From Sporosarcina sp. P34 (GTDB taxonomy: Bacteria > Bacillota > Bacilli > Bacillales_A > Planococcaceae), in assembly GCF_002743375.1 (NCBI RefSeq), contig NZ_PDZC01000016.1:1-39850 (forward strand): a stretch of DNA of 39,850 nt, written 5' to 3'. Numbering within the stretch: position 1 is the stretch's first letter; each line of letters begins with the position of its first letter. The translations under genes were made by a program, and so were the position numbers. Below the pieces are notes generated by a model, which was not told the DNA's origin, searched no databases, and saw only the letters and a program-made list of their open reading frames with translations. Below, in pieces: positions 32,947-39,850 of this stretch.

Positions 32947-33165
32947 TTATGCTGACTGCTTCCTTTTCGGAAACAGATAAGACACTAACAACAAAGCCAT
33001 TGCTAACCCAAATGCTGTATACGTCCACAAATTAAGCGTCGTTTCTGGAATCGTATACGCTACTTCCGTAATATAAAGGATCAGACGAACAATCTGCGTC
33101 CCTAAAACAATGAAGAGTGCTAAGTATTGCAATATATCGCGAGTATTTTTCTTATGTTTCGCCAC
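32947..33165 (-). CDS. Small membrane protein (72 aa)
   Basis: GTG 33165 is chosen because GGGAGG lies 8 nt upstream; the longer frame runs back into the GNAT gene. The protein starts VAKHKKNTRDILQYL and has two membrane helices (ALFIVLGTQIVRLILYI and TLNLWTYTAFGLAMALLLVS) and a basic end FPKRKQSA. No family recognised. It lies 19 bp after the GNAT gene and just before the 58-aa gene, all in one direction. Confidence 0.7.
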   Translation of the reverse strand: MAKHKKNTRDILQYLALFIVLGTQIVRLILYITEVAYTIPETTLNLWTYTAFGLAMALLLVSYLFPKRKQSA

Positions 33166-33184
33166 TTGCACTACCTCCCACTGC

Positions 33185-33655
33185 TCAGGAAAGTGATTTT
33201 TCCATAGATACAATGGCAATCGACGTGCCATCCGTTCTATGTAATACCGATTCCTCACACACGTGATATCCGATCGACTGATAGAGTGAGATGTTTTTCG
33301 GCACATCCGCTCGTACTTTGCATGCTACTACTCTCTTCCCTTTTTGCGTCGCATACTCCTCTAAAAATCGCAGCATTTTTTTCGCAATACCTTGTCCTTG
33401 TCTTTCCGGCACGACAGAAAATCTAGAGAAATAGAGGCTTTCGTCTTCCAATCGGAAACGGACCATCGCGACGGGTTCCTCTTCCATGTAGCCAATCAAC
33501 GCCTGTACACCACTTTGCATTTCAGCCGCGATACTCTCGACCGTCTCTTTCAACGCACTCGTCGGTGGTGTGGCCTTCTCGTATTCCCGGAACGCCCGGA
33601 TCATCACGTCACGGATGACAGGGATATCGGAAATTTTCGCTTCGATAATGTTCAT
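33185..33655 (-). CDS. GNAT family N-acetyltransferase
   Basis: A 156-aa protein from ATG 33655 (MNIIEAKISDIPVIRDVMIR; GAGG six bases upstream). It has the N-terminal GNAT helices, the strand ESLYFSRFSVVPER and the acetyl-CoA loop RQGQGIAKKML, then KNISLYQSIGYHVCEESV and a C-terminal strand. Complete length. Acceptor unknown. Confidence 0.9.
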   Translation of the reverse strand: MNIIEAKISDIPVIRDVMIRAFREYEKATPPTSALKETVESIAAEMQSGVQALIGYMEEEPVAMVRFRLEDESLYFSRFSVVPERQGQGIAKKMLRFLEEYATQKGKRVVACKVRADVPKNISLYQSIGYHVCEESVLHRTDGTSIAIVSMEKSLS

Positions 33656-33663
33656 AACCGTCC

Positions 33664-33869
33664 TCATTTCTTTTTTTTACGTTGTGGAATGACAGAAGTG
33701 CATGCTGCTACGTCTCCATTTCCAAACAGTTCGATGGCTTCATACTTCTTGTCTATTTGTACTTTATGGAATTGCTGTTTCTGAAAACAATTTGATTCAC
33801 CTTTGTCTTGATTCAGTCACATCTCACGAGGACTACGGCACAGGGAACTGTAACTCTTTTTTCAACAAT
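33664..33869 (-). pseudogene. Small basic protein gene, probably frameshifted
   Basis: An AGGAGGAGC ribosome site at about 33870-33880 precedes ATT/TTG codons. One frame reads VEKRVTVPCAVVLVRCD then stop; one base later the next frame continues LNQDKGESNCFQKQQFHKVQ, IDKKYEAIELFGNGDVAACT and SVIPQRKKKK. Together this would be a protein of about 67 aa with four cysteines. The missing base and lack of a normal start leave it uncertain. Its TGA overlaps the start region of the GNAT gene. Confidence 0.35.
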
Positions 33870-33948
33870 GCTCCTCCTGTAACTTTATGAGGAATGCATA
33901 TCTATCTATAACACTACTATTTCCCATGTTTTATGTAAAGTAACTACA

Positions 33949-33974
33949 AAAAAACACTGCAGGGAAACAGTGTT
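33949..33974. terminator. Hairpin with A- and T-tracts
   Basis: AAAACACTG-CAGGGAAA-CAGTGTTTT is a short bidirectional terminator-like hairpin in the intergenic region. Confidence 0.55.
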
Positions 33975-34133
33975 TTGGAATGCAAAGAAGAATAGAATAG
34001 GTAAAGAGTAGTTCGGTTTGTGCTACAGACGGGATACCCTAACCTTCTCGTTAGAATTTGAATAATGGTAGATTTCATTGAAGGTAATAGCTAACTACCT
34101 ATTATTTTCTATCTTTTCAGTTTGAAAATAGTA

Positions 34134-34290
34134 GAGGCGCGACGGTGTATTGAGCGGTCACAAGCCTTTATAGAGCGGTTATCGATTGGCATAGAGCGCT
34201 TGCGGACGACGATAGAGCGGGTATCACATATCATAGCGCGGTCAAGCATATTTTATGAGCGCTTGAACGAATCTATGAGCGCGTCCACCC
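34134..34290. repeat. 21-bp repeat array 1 (ATAGAGCG type)
   Basis: The word (A/T)(T/G)AGAGCG or TATGAGCG recurs at 34152, 34173, 34194, 34215, 34236, 34257 and 34277, i.e. every 21 bp with one 20-bp step, while the 13 bases between copies vary. It lies immediately downstream of the proline dehydrogenase stop (34324). On that gene's strand it reads CGCTCTAT / CGCTCATA, as in array 2 at 39448-39850. Confidence 0.85.
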
Positions 34291-34323
34291 GAAACGTCGA
34301 TTCACGTTACTTTATTCTCCTAT

Positions 34324-35334
34324 TTAGCGATATTTTACCCAACCATCATCTTGTTTCTTGTCGCTCCCACGCTTGCTCAATCGTCCCAACACAAACGCGC
34401 CCGCGACTAAGCCAATCATCGTATTCGTCTTCTTGTTAAACACTTGTTTCACCATCAAGTTCATATTCTGCGGACGCTCCGCCAATCTTCGCATGAAGTA
34501 CCCGTACCAGTCCTCGCCAAACGGCACGTATGTACAGAAATTATAGCCCTCTTTCGCTAATTGTAGCTGTAGATCATGGCGAAAACCGTATAGCATTTGG
34601 AATTCGAATTGATCATATGAAATATCATGCTCTTTTACAAACTGCTTCACATGCTGAATAATCGTATGATCATGCGTCGCAATCGACGTGAACTTTCCAT
34701 GCAATAAGTGTTCTTCAATAATTTTTATATAATTTTCGTCGATTTCTTGTTTATTGATAAACGCAACATCCGGTGACTCTTTGTACGCACCTTTTACTAG
34801 ACGCATGCGTGTGTCGTTGTATTTTTTCGTATCGTCTAACGCGCGATGAAAATAGGCTTGAATAACGGTTCCGACGTTTTCATAGCCTTTTGCTTTTAAT
34901 TCGTCTACTAAACGGAACGTTGGTTCAAGTCGTGAGTGATTTTCCATGTCTAAATTAACAAATATACCTACTTGATTTGCATATTTAACGATTTCCTCTA
35001 TCTGTTCTTTGCAAAATGCATAATCAATATCCAAACCGAGTTGAGATGGTTTGATCGAGATGTGCGCATCCACTCGATGTTCTTGGATTGCGTCCACTAC
35101 GGTTAAGATTTGTTCTTTCGCTTCAACGGCCTCGCTCTTTTCGTACACAAATTCACCTAGATTATCAATCGTACATGAAATACCTGCTTGATTGAGCTCT
35201 TTGACACTGTCAATCATTTCTTCGATGTTAGTTCCCGCCACCACTTGTTGTGCTCCTAATTGGAAGCCGTATTTTTGGGCAGCTTGATTCAGTAGTTGAT
35301 TTTCAGATAAACCGATAAAGAAATTTCTTAGCAT
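34324..35334 (-). CDS. putB: Proline dehydrogenase (PutB/FadM type)
   Basis: A protein of 336 aa from ATG 35334 (MLRNFFIGLSENQLLNQAAQ), for which AGAGGTGG is well placed; GTG 35343 overlaps that site. The TIM-barrel motifs are present: TIDNLGEFVYEKSEAV, ISIKPSQLGLDID, VNLDMENHS, VIQAYFHRALDD, RMRLVKGAYKES, IATHDHTII, FQMLYGFRHDLQ, YVPFGEDWYGYFMRRLAERP. It oxidises proline to pyrroline-5-carboxylate with FAD. Relative to the usual monofunctional enzyme (~305 aa), it has an extra C-terminal segment with a hydrophobic run (IGLVAGAFVLGRL) and a charged end. No pyrroline-5-carboxylate dehydrogenase is adjacent. Confidence 0.93.
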   Translation of the reverse strand: MLRNFFIGLSENQLLNQAAQKYGFQLGAQQVVAGTNIEEMIDSVKELNQAGISCTIDNLGEFVYEKSEAVEAKEQILTVVDAIQEHRVDAHISIKPSQLGLDIDYAFCKEQIEEIVKYANQVGIFVNLDMENHSRLEPTFRLVDELKAKGYENVGTVIQAYFHRALDDTKKYNDTRMRLVKGAYKESPDVAFINKQEIDENYIKIIEEHLLHGKFTSIATHDHTIIQHVKQFVKEHDISYDQFEFQMLYGFRHDLQLQLAKEGYNFCTYVPFGEDWYGYFMRRLAERPQNMNLMVKQVFNKKTNTMIGLVAGAFVLGRLSKRGSDKKQDDGWVKYR

Positions 35335-35422
35335 AGTTTCCACCTCTTTTGTATAGTTCTTATATCAAAATTATAACACTACTCTGTCATGTAAGCCCAT
35401 ACATTTATTTATACAGATAATT

Positions 35423-36040
35423 TCAAGTCCCTATGAACGGCAACATTCGGTCTGCTGGACTATTTGGTTTGATAATATCTTGTAAATCGAGCAACGGAAT
35501 CGGAAAATAAGGGAAGCCGGCTACGTAAGGTGAAATTTCGTATAGTTGGAAATAGACAACCAGACTCGTGTCTGCGATATAAAAATCCTGGTCAGGCTTG
35601 ATTTTAGTGAATGGCTCAAGCACTGGAGTTTTCCATTGCTGAATATGGCGTCTAATATATTCAGAGACCCGCTGTACATAAGGACTGCCTGGCTTAAACA
35701 TATCTTGCAACTTGTATTGCCTTCCCGTCTTCGTATCAAATGTCAGAGATTTAACGTAAGTCATTCCATGCGCTCCACCAGTAAACGAGTAGACGATCAA
35801 GTTGATACTGAAGAGATCACGTTGGTTATTTTTAATTTCATATGTTGCGACCATCTCGACCAGGCTTGGATCATAATAATTATTGTCTGTTAGCATGTTG
35901 TTCATTTCCTTGAATAGCACTTCATTTAGCTTCTGTTGAATTTTTGGATCATCCAGTTGCGTGATGACGGGATAATACACATCCACTTTCGGCTTGGCAT
36001 TCGAGATGTGATACGTTTGTATAACCGCAGGGTTTCTCAT
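35423..36040 (-). CDS. DUF3298 (RsiV-like) domain protein
   Basis: About 205 aa from ATG 36040 (MRNPAVIQTYHISNAKPKVD), where AAGGA precedes by 7 nt; the frame itself extends further to 36133. The segment VYYPVITQLDDPKIQQKLNE, the DUF4163-like YEIKNNQRDLFSINLIVYSF-TGGAHG and the DUF3298 part GRQYKLQDMFKPGSPYVQRV match the extracellular domains of RsiV/PdaC-type proteins. No signal peptide or membrane helix is seen at the chosen start, which is odd for this family. It could be cytoplasmic here, or the start may be wrong. Confidence 0.75.
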   Translation of the reverse strand: MRNPAVIQTYHISNAKPKVDVYYPVITQLDDPKIQQKLNEVLFKEMNNMLTDNNYYDPSLVEMVATYEIKNNQRDLFSINLIVYSFTGGAHGMTYVKSLTFDTKTGRQYKLQDMFKPGSPYVQRVSEYIRRHIQQWKTPVLEPFTKIKPDQDFYIADTSLVVYFQLYEISPYVAGFPYFPIPLLDLQDIIKPNSPADRMLPFIGT

Positions 36041-36159
36041 CAGTTCATCCTTCCCGAGACATTTGTTTACTATATGCAAGGGATGGAGAGAAAGTTTCTC
36101 GCTTTTTTTTTGGCCGTATGATAGGATAACCACTGACTGATATAAGGATGTGAAGTAAA

Positions 36160-36537
36160 ATGATCAATATTACACTACCTAAACCGGACGTAACAATCGT
36201 TCGCAGAAAACAAGAAATGGGACCGGATGAAACGCCGATTAAGCCAATCTATGGTTTCATCGATTTTCATGATATTCCACGTGATAAGGGCGGCCTTTTG
36301 TTGTTCTTCAACCAAAGCGACGAGTTATTATTCGTAGGAAAAGCACGAAAATTGCGTCCACGTCTGAAAAAGCATTTTGAAGACCAAGTATCCCCACTGC
36401 GTAATCACCGTGAAGAAGTAGCGAAAATTTCCGCTATTATCATCGATGATCCAATGGAACGCGAAATCTACGAAACGTACGTAATCAACACAGAGCAAGC
36501 AAAGTACAACGTAGAAAAAGTATTTTTCAGAGATTAA
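36160..36537 (+). CDS. GIY-YIG-like (UvrC N-terminal type) small protein
   Basis: A 125-aa protein with a GIY-YIG-type core: GGLLLFFNQSDELLFVGKAR then KLRPRLKKHFED, and the conserved Glu in MEREIYETYVIN. The GIY tyrosine positions are altered (LLLFF and LFVG), so nuclease activity is uncertain. Close relatives in Bacillales are annotated as nucleotide excision repair endonuclease. The start ATG 36160 has AAGGATGTG upstream. It ends in a clear terminator. Confidence 0.8.
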   Translation: MINITLPKPDVTIVRRKQEMGPDETPIKPIYGFIDFHDIPRDKGGLLLFFNQSDELLFVGKARKLRPRLKKHFEDQVSPLRNHREEVAKISAIIIDDPMEREIYETYVINTEQAKYNVEKVFFRD

Positions 36538-36565
36538 GCTGTCTGCTTTTGCAGACGGCTTTTAT
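36537..36565 (+). terminator. Terminator of the GIY-YIG-like gene
   Basis: AGCTGTCTGC-TTTT-GCAGACGGCT forms the stem and TTTTATTTTTG follows. Confidence 0.8.
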
Positions 36566-36571
36566 TTTTGC

Positions 36572-36922
36572 CTATACACCACCCGCTTCTTTCGAAAATT
36601 GGACATCTATTACATCCCCTACATGAATTCTTTCCGTTCCGAACGGATCGCGCAGCCTGATCGTCATCGTCCGCAAGTCGAGCGCTTCAATCTCTCCCTG
36701 ATGAAAGCGAACTTCCCCATCATGCCAAGTTTTAATCGATGTCTCGACTCGCCTGCGCCATGCCACTTCAAGTGTCTCCTGCATCGTTTGTAGCTCCCAA
36801 TCGGTTAACTCAGGCCGTTCTATATACTCATCTTCCCGTTGCCAACCACGTAGTCTCTCGAGGTGTTCAGGCAGCATAAGCGACGTCCACTTCAATTTCC
36901 CTCTATCTCGGTTCCTTTCCAT
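36572..36922 (-). CDS. YolD-like family protein
   Basis: A 116-aa protein from ATG 36922 (MERNRDRGKLKWTSLMLPEH, GGGG eight bases upstream). The family pattern DRGxxKWTSLMLPEHxxxLR at the start and DGEVRFHQGEIEALDLRTMT near the end identifies YolD. In B. subtilis yolD accompanies the Y-family polymerase gene uvrX in the SOS regulon. No polymerase gene is adjacent here. A promoter with LexA-like boxes (36945-36988) precedes it, agreeing with SOS control. The role of YolD itself is unknown. Confidence 0.88.
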   Translation of the reverse strand: MERNRDRGKLKWTSLMLPEHLERLRGWQREDEYIERPELTDWELQTMQETLEVAWRRRVETSIKTWHDGEVRFHQGEIEALDLRTMTIRLRDPFGTERIHVGDVIDVQFSKEAGGV

Positions 36923-36944
36923 CACATATTCCCCATTTCTCAAG

Positions 36945-36988
36945 CGTATGTACGTTCGTATTATACAGAACATACATTCTAAAATCAA
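36945..36988 (-). promoter_or_regulatory. yolD promoter with LexA (SOS)-like boxes
   Basis: On the minus strand TTGATT (36983-36988), a 17-bp spacer and TATAAT (36960-36965) form a near-consensus sigma-A promoter. The spacer contains AGAATGTATGTTCT (36967-36980), and just below the -10 lies CGAACGTACATACG (36945-36958). Both resemble the Bacillus LexA box CGAAC-N4-GTTCG, with about two or three mismatches each. Confidence 0.7.
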
Positions 36989-37000
36989 TGGTTAAAAAGA

Positions 37001-37021
37001 CCATCGCTTAATAAGCGATGG
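37001..37021 (-). terminator. Terminator of the chemoreceptor gene
   Basis: CCATCGCTTA / TAAGCGATGG with a 1-nt centre, followed on the minus strand by TCTTTTTAA, seven to ten bases after the stop codon. Confidence 0.85.
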
Positions 37022-37029
37022 CCGAGTGT

Positions 37030-38742
37030 TTATTTAGGTAATTTGAATGAACCGACAAACACTTCTAGTTCACGCGCCATTTGATTGGTCTGCGTAGAAC
37101 GTTCTGAAATTTCTTCTATGCTCGCTGTCGTTTGCTCAGCGGCTGCTGCAATATTATTCGTCATATCTTCAATATTTTGTACAGCGTGTGTTAAATGCTC
37201 GATCAACTGCACTGCTTCTGTTGATTTCATAGCTTCCGACGTCATCAAGTTCGAGATATCCTTGATTTCTTTAACGGTTTCTCCTACCGCTACGGAAATA
37301 TTACTCAATGACTGGGACGTAAGCTTCACTGTTTCTGTACCCTTCGTGATGTGTTTCGTATTTTCCGATGTGGAAGTAATGACTTGCTGGATACGGTCAG
37401 AAATATCCTTCACCAGCTTCTCTACTTCAAGTACTTCCTGATTCGATTGCTCAGCCAAGTTCCGTACTTCTTCCGCCACTACCGCAAAGCCTTTACCATG
37501 TTCACCTGCACGCGCCGCTTCAATTGATGCGTTCAGCGCAAGTAAATTCGTTTGAGCTGCGATACCCGCGATGGAACCCGTAATATTTTGAATCTTCGTC
37601 GTAGATTCAACCAAGTTTTGGATTGTATCTCCAACTTCTTGTGATCCATTTCGAATTAATTCCATATCGTGGCTAATTTCTTCTGCGCGTTTTGCACCTT
37701 CTAGTGCAATTTTCATCGTTTCATTGGAGTTAACGAGCATCGAATCGGCACTTTGTTTCGTATTGTTCAAACCACTTGCCAATCCCGTAAGAATACCTGT
37801 TGCGTGCTGGGCATTTGACGTACCATCCGTAACGGCCGTGACGACTTCTTCGATATTATTCGCAACCATCGTAATCGCTTCACGCATTTCGGAAAGTGAT
37901 GCAGAAGTTTCTCCCGCGTTTTCAGATAAATGCTGCGATGTCGTATTCATCGTCGCGATCATGTCTTGTAGATTCACCGTCATCCGATTCAGTGTACGAG
38001 CCAAGTCTCCCACTTCGTCTTGTGACGTAACTTCTGTCGGTTGAACCGCCAAGTCGCCATCCGCAATTTTCTTCGCCTGCTCAATTAAGCTAGAAATCGG
38101 CTTCGTCTTCCGGCGAATGAGGAATCCTGTTCCGATTGAAGCAAGTATCATAGGAATAATGCTAATCAAAATTCCGTCACGAACGACATCCCATGTACGG
38201 TGTTTGACAATGTCAGCATCGAAGTCAATGACGCTAAATGCAATGATTTCCTTACTGGCATCCTGATCTTTATATAGTGGCGCATAACCTGAAAGCCGCT
38301 CCATGTCACCATACTCGTAAGGTTGAGAATATGTAGAATGTCGATGTTCTAGTAGATCCGCAATCGCTTCTTCATCTAAATGGAACGGATCTCCCGGCTT
38401 AAACCCTTTAGCTTTTAAATTGTCATCTAAAGCAACGAGCTTTCCATCCAAATCCAAAATATATTGTGTTTCAAATATATTCTTATGTTCGGTTGTCCAG
38501 TTCAACGTCTTCCCCAGCTCGTCTTGTGTATCGACATCGCCAGCCAAAGCCTTTTCCAAATCACCAGGTCGAATCAATCCAGTAGTAATATTGGCACAGC
38601 CGTATGCCTCAATTCCCGCAGCATCATACAATTTATCATAAGCCGTCTTATATGTAGCTAGTGATGTAATGGCTAACATCACTACCAATATCCCAGCTAT
38701 AATCGTACCTAGCTGAAATGTTAACGAATCTTTAACTTTCAT
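37030..38742 (-). CDS. Methyl-accepting chemotaxis protein
   Basis: A 570-aa transmembrane receptor. TM1 is at about 10-30, an extracellular sensing domain of about 155 residues (single-Cache size) follows, then TM2 near 190-210 ([20 protein letters not shown]), a HAMP domain ([20 protein letters not shown]) and the signalling helices. The highly conserved hairpin tip [40 protein letters not shown] is intact. It passes ligand signals to CheA/CheW to steer motility. The ligand is not predictable. ATG 38742 (MKVKDSL) is preferred over TTG 38745. It is monocistronic, with its own terminator. Confidence 0.95.
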   Translation of the reverse strand: MKVKDSLTFQLGTIIAGILVVMLAITSLATYKTAYDKLYDAAGIEAYGCANITTGLIRPGDLEKALAGDVDTQDELGKTLNWTTEHKNIFETQYILDLDGKLVALDDNLKAKGFKPGDPFHLDEEAIADLLEHRHSTYSQPYEYGDMERLSGYAPLYKDQDASKEIIAFSVIDFDADIVKHRTWDVVRDGILISIIPMILASIGTGFLIRRKTKPISSLIEQAKKIADGDLAVQPTEVTSQDEVGDLARTLNRMTVNLQDMIATMNTTSQHLSENAGETSASLSEMREAITMVANNIEEVVTAVTDGTSNAQHATGILTGLASGLNNTKQSADSMLVNSNETMKIALEGAKRAEEISHDMELIRNGSQEVGDTIQNLVESTTKIQNITGSIAGIAAQTNLLALNASIEAARAGEHGKGFAVVAEEVRNLAEQSNQEVLEVEKLVKDISDRIQQVITSTSENTKHITKGTETVKLTSQSLSNISVAVGETVKEIKDISNLMTSEAMKSTEAVQLIEHLTHAVQNIEDMTNNIAAAAEQTTASIEEISERSTQTNQMARELEVFVGSFKLPK

Positions 38743-38973
38743 CAAACCTTATGCCCACCCTTCCTATTTGTTTCATCTAGTTCATTCGTTGTCTTTATCA
38801 TACGCTATCAGTCTATAATTAAAAAGGAGAAATTGAAAAACTTTTTGATTTTAACATATTCTGTGGATGTACTTGTGCTAATCGTGTCACAACTGTTTTG
38901 TTTCATATATACTATAGGTATGATAATAATATATAAGCATAAAGTTTTTTGAAGGAAAGGGAGGTGTTCTGTT

Positions 38974-39399
38974 TTGAATGAAGACCAGACAATTTTCAAT
39001 TTGGTACATTTGATGGATCAAGTGACAAATAAAATGCTGATTCGTTTCCAGCAAGAATCCAAGCTGTCTCTAGGAATCTCCCATATTCTCGTATTGCTAG
39101 AGTTACATAAAAAAGGTGAGCAACGTCCTTCTGATTTAGCTGAGACACTAGGCTTCACACCCGCTTCATTAACGCATTTATCATCAAAACTCATTAAAAG
39201 CGAGTGTATTACGTTACGTAATGATGAACAAGACCGTCGAACAAAGTATTGGAGTATAACACCCCAAGGCTTAGAAATTTTGACCGAAGCACAGAAATTC
39301 GGAATGCAGGTACGTTCGGAGTTCTTCAGTCACTTATCGGCTGCTGAACGAAATAGTTTAATCCAAATTTACACGAAGTTGAATAACACATTTGTTTGA
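38974..39399 (+). CDS. MarR family transcriptional regulator
   Basis: A 141-aa winged-helix repressor-type protein. TTG 38974 is the start with GGGAGGTG correctly spaced. The recognition region is RPSDLAETLGFTPASLTHLS-SKLIKSECI and the wing NDEQDRRTKYWSITPQG, the MarR DxRxxxxxLT variant. Its target is unknown; the nearest gene is the divergent chemoreceptor, with a 230-bp AT-rich shared region that could hold an operator. It is followed by a terminator and then array 2. Confidence 0.92.
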   Translation: MNEDQTIFNLVHLMDQVTNKMLIRFQQESKLSLGISHILVLLELHKKGEQRPSDLAETLGFTPASLTHLSSKLIKSECITLRNDEQDRRTKYWSITPQGLEILTEAQKFGMQVRSEFFSHLSAAERNSLIQIYTKLNNTFV

Positions 39400-39433
39400 A
39401 AAAAGCTGTTCCGTTAATGGAGCAGCTTTTTTT
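39400..39433 (+). terminator. Terminator of the MarR gene
   Basis: AAAAAGCTGTTCC pairs with GGAGCAGCTTTTTTT (one G-U) around GTTAAT, one base after the stop codon. Confidence 0.85.
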
Positions 39434-39447
39434 AGAGGTTGCGGGGG

Positions 39448-39850
39448 CGCTCATGCTTCCGCGATGGACGCTCTATAGCATGCGCTAGCCGCTCTATTAA
39501 CGGCCGCATGCGCTCATACTTCCGCCACGACCGCTCTATAGCATGCGCTAGCCGCTCTATCCACGGCCCCACCCGCTCATACTCCCACCACGACCGCTCT
39601 ATAACACACTCCACTCTATCTACAGCCCCGCCCGCTCATACTCCCGCCATGACCGCTCTATACCACGCGCTAGCCGCTCTATCTACGGCCCCACCCGCTC
39701 ATACTCCCGCCACGACCGCTCTACACCACACGCTACCCGCTCTATCTGCAGCTCCACCCGCTCATACTTCCACCACAACCGCTCTACACACGCTAACCGC
39801 CCTATCACTGGCCGCATGCGCTCATACTCCCGCCATGGGCGCTCTATAGC
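39448..39850. repeat. 21-bp repeat array 2 (CGCTCTAT type), runs off the window
   Basis: CGCTCTAT or CGCTCATA recurs 20 times at a 21-bp step (39448, 39469, 39490, 39511, 39532, 39553, 39574, 39595, then shifted by a 4-bp deletion, 39612 to 39780, a 3-bp deletion, 39798, 39819, 39840). Three unit types alternate to give a 63-bp higher-order period: a CGCTCATACTCCCGCCACGAC-like unit, a CGCTCTATAGCATGCGCTAGC-like unit and a CGCTCTATCTACGGCCCCAC-like unit. The frames that stay open through it (for example IERLAHAIERS) are a consequence of the 21-bp period, not evidence of a gene. Confidence 0.92.

Noticed and set aside
33392..33784. 130-aa plus-strand frame
   Set aside because: Antisense shadow of the GNAT gene, with no ribosome site.
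34134..34290. CRISPR array
   Set aside because: The repeated word is only about 8 bp at a 21-bp step, spacers are about 13 bp, and no cas genes are present.
39432..39849. Long frames through array 2 on both strands (for example a 136-aa plus-strand frame and a 60-aa minus-strand frame)
   Set aside because: A 21-bp period keeps any stop-free frame open by itself; 4-bp and 3-bp deletions occur, there is no ribosome site, and both strands are open at once.

Overview
The window looks like a chromosome segment of a low-GC Gram-positive, endospore-former-type bacterium, most likely a Sporosarcina-like member of the Planococcaceae. The reasons are strong AGGAGG-type ribosome sites, several TTG/GTG starts, Bacillus-type families (DUF4181, YolD, MoxR/DUF58/transglutaminase operon, PutB-type proline dehydrogenase, endonuclease V), SLH-domain remnants, and 21-bp ATAGAGCG-type repeat arrays. 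The genus is an inference from gene content.

Layout. (1) 1-10.5 kb is accessory and heavily eroded. It holds a partial replication protein at the left edge, a frameshifted BNR-repeat membrane protein, and an Rrf2 regulator with two methyltransferase genes, one of which has a decayed duplicate. It also holds remnants of an oxidoreductase and a MATE transporter, an intact LysE-type exporter, and a frameshifted IS3-family element next to a 12-codon relic of a second lysE gene. (2) 10.4-19.6 kb is the metabolic core: a six-gene minus-strand operon for beta-oxidation (acyl-CoA dehydrogenase, alpha-methylacyl-CoA racemase-like protein, enoyl-CoA hydratase, SDR 3-hydroxyacyl-CoA dehydrogenase, acyl-CoA ligase, thiolase). 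It is divergent from a CBS-PAS-AAA+ sigma-54 activator. The shared intergenic region has a good GG-N10-GC (-24/-12) promoter facing the operon and a set of palindromes suited to be upstream activator sites. (3) 19.6-25.2 kb holds an SLH-protein pseudogene, a HEAT-like protein, endonuclease V, a broken CPBP protease-like gene and small hypothetical genes. (4) 25.2-29.5 kb is the moxR-DUF58-transglutaminase operon. (5) 29.6-30.1 kb holds a cobalamin riboswitch and terminator that now lead only into a 3' gene remnant. (6) 30.2-39.4 kb is mostly ordinary housekeeping or envelope genes: DUF1646 transporter, lipoprotein, GNAT, proline dehydrogenase, DUF3298 protein, GIY-YIG-like protein, a yolD gene with an SOS-type promoter, a chemoreceptor and a MarR regulator.

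How parts work together. The racemase, an HSD10-like SDR and a long-chain-type dehydrogenase together suggest that the sigma-54 operon degrades methyl-branched acyl-CoAs, switched on by the divergent activator. Two 21-bp repeat arrays sit just downstream of the proline dehydrogenase and MarR genes and read the same way relative to transcription. Many genes carry single-base indels, often in short homopolymers, so some 'pseudogenes' may be sequencing artefacts; the SLH gene, the second methyltransferase copy and the oxidoreductase remnant are decayed beyond that explanation.
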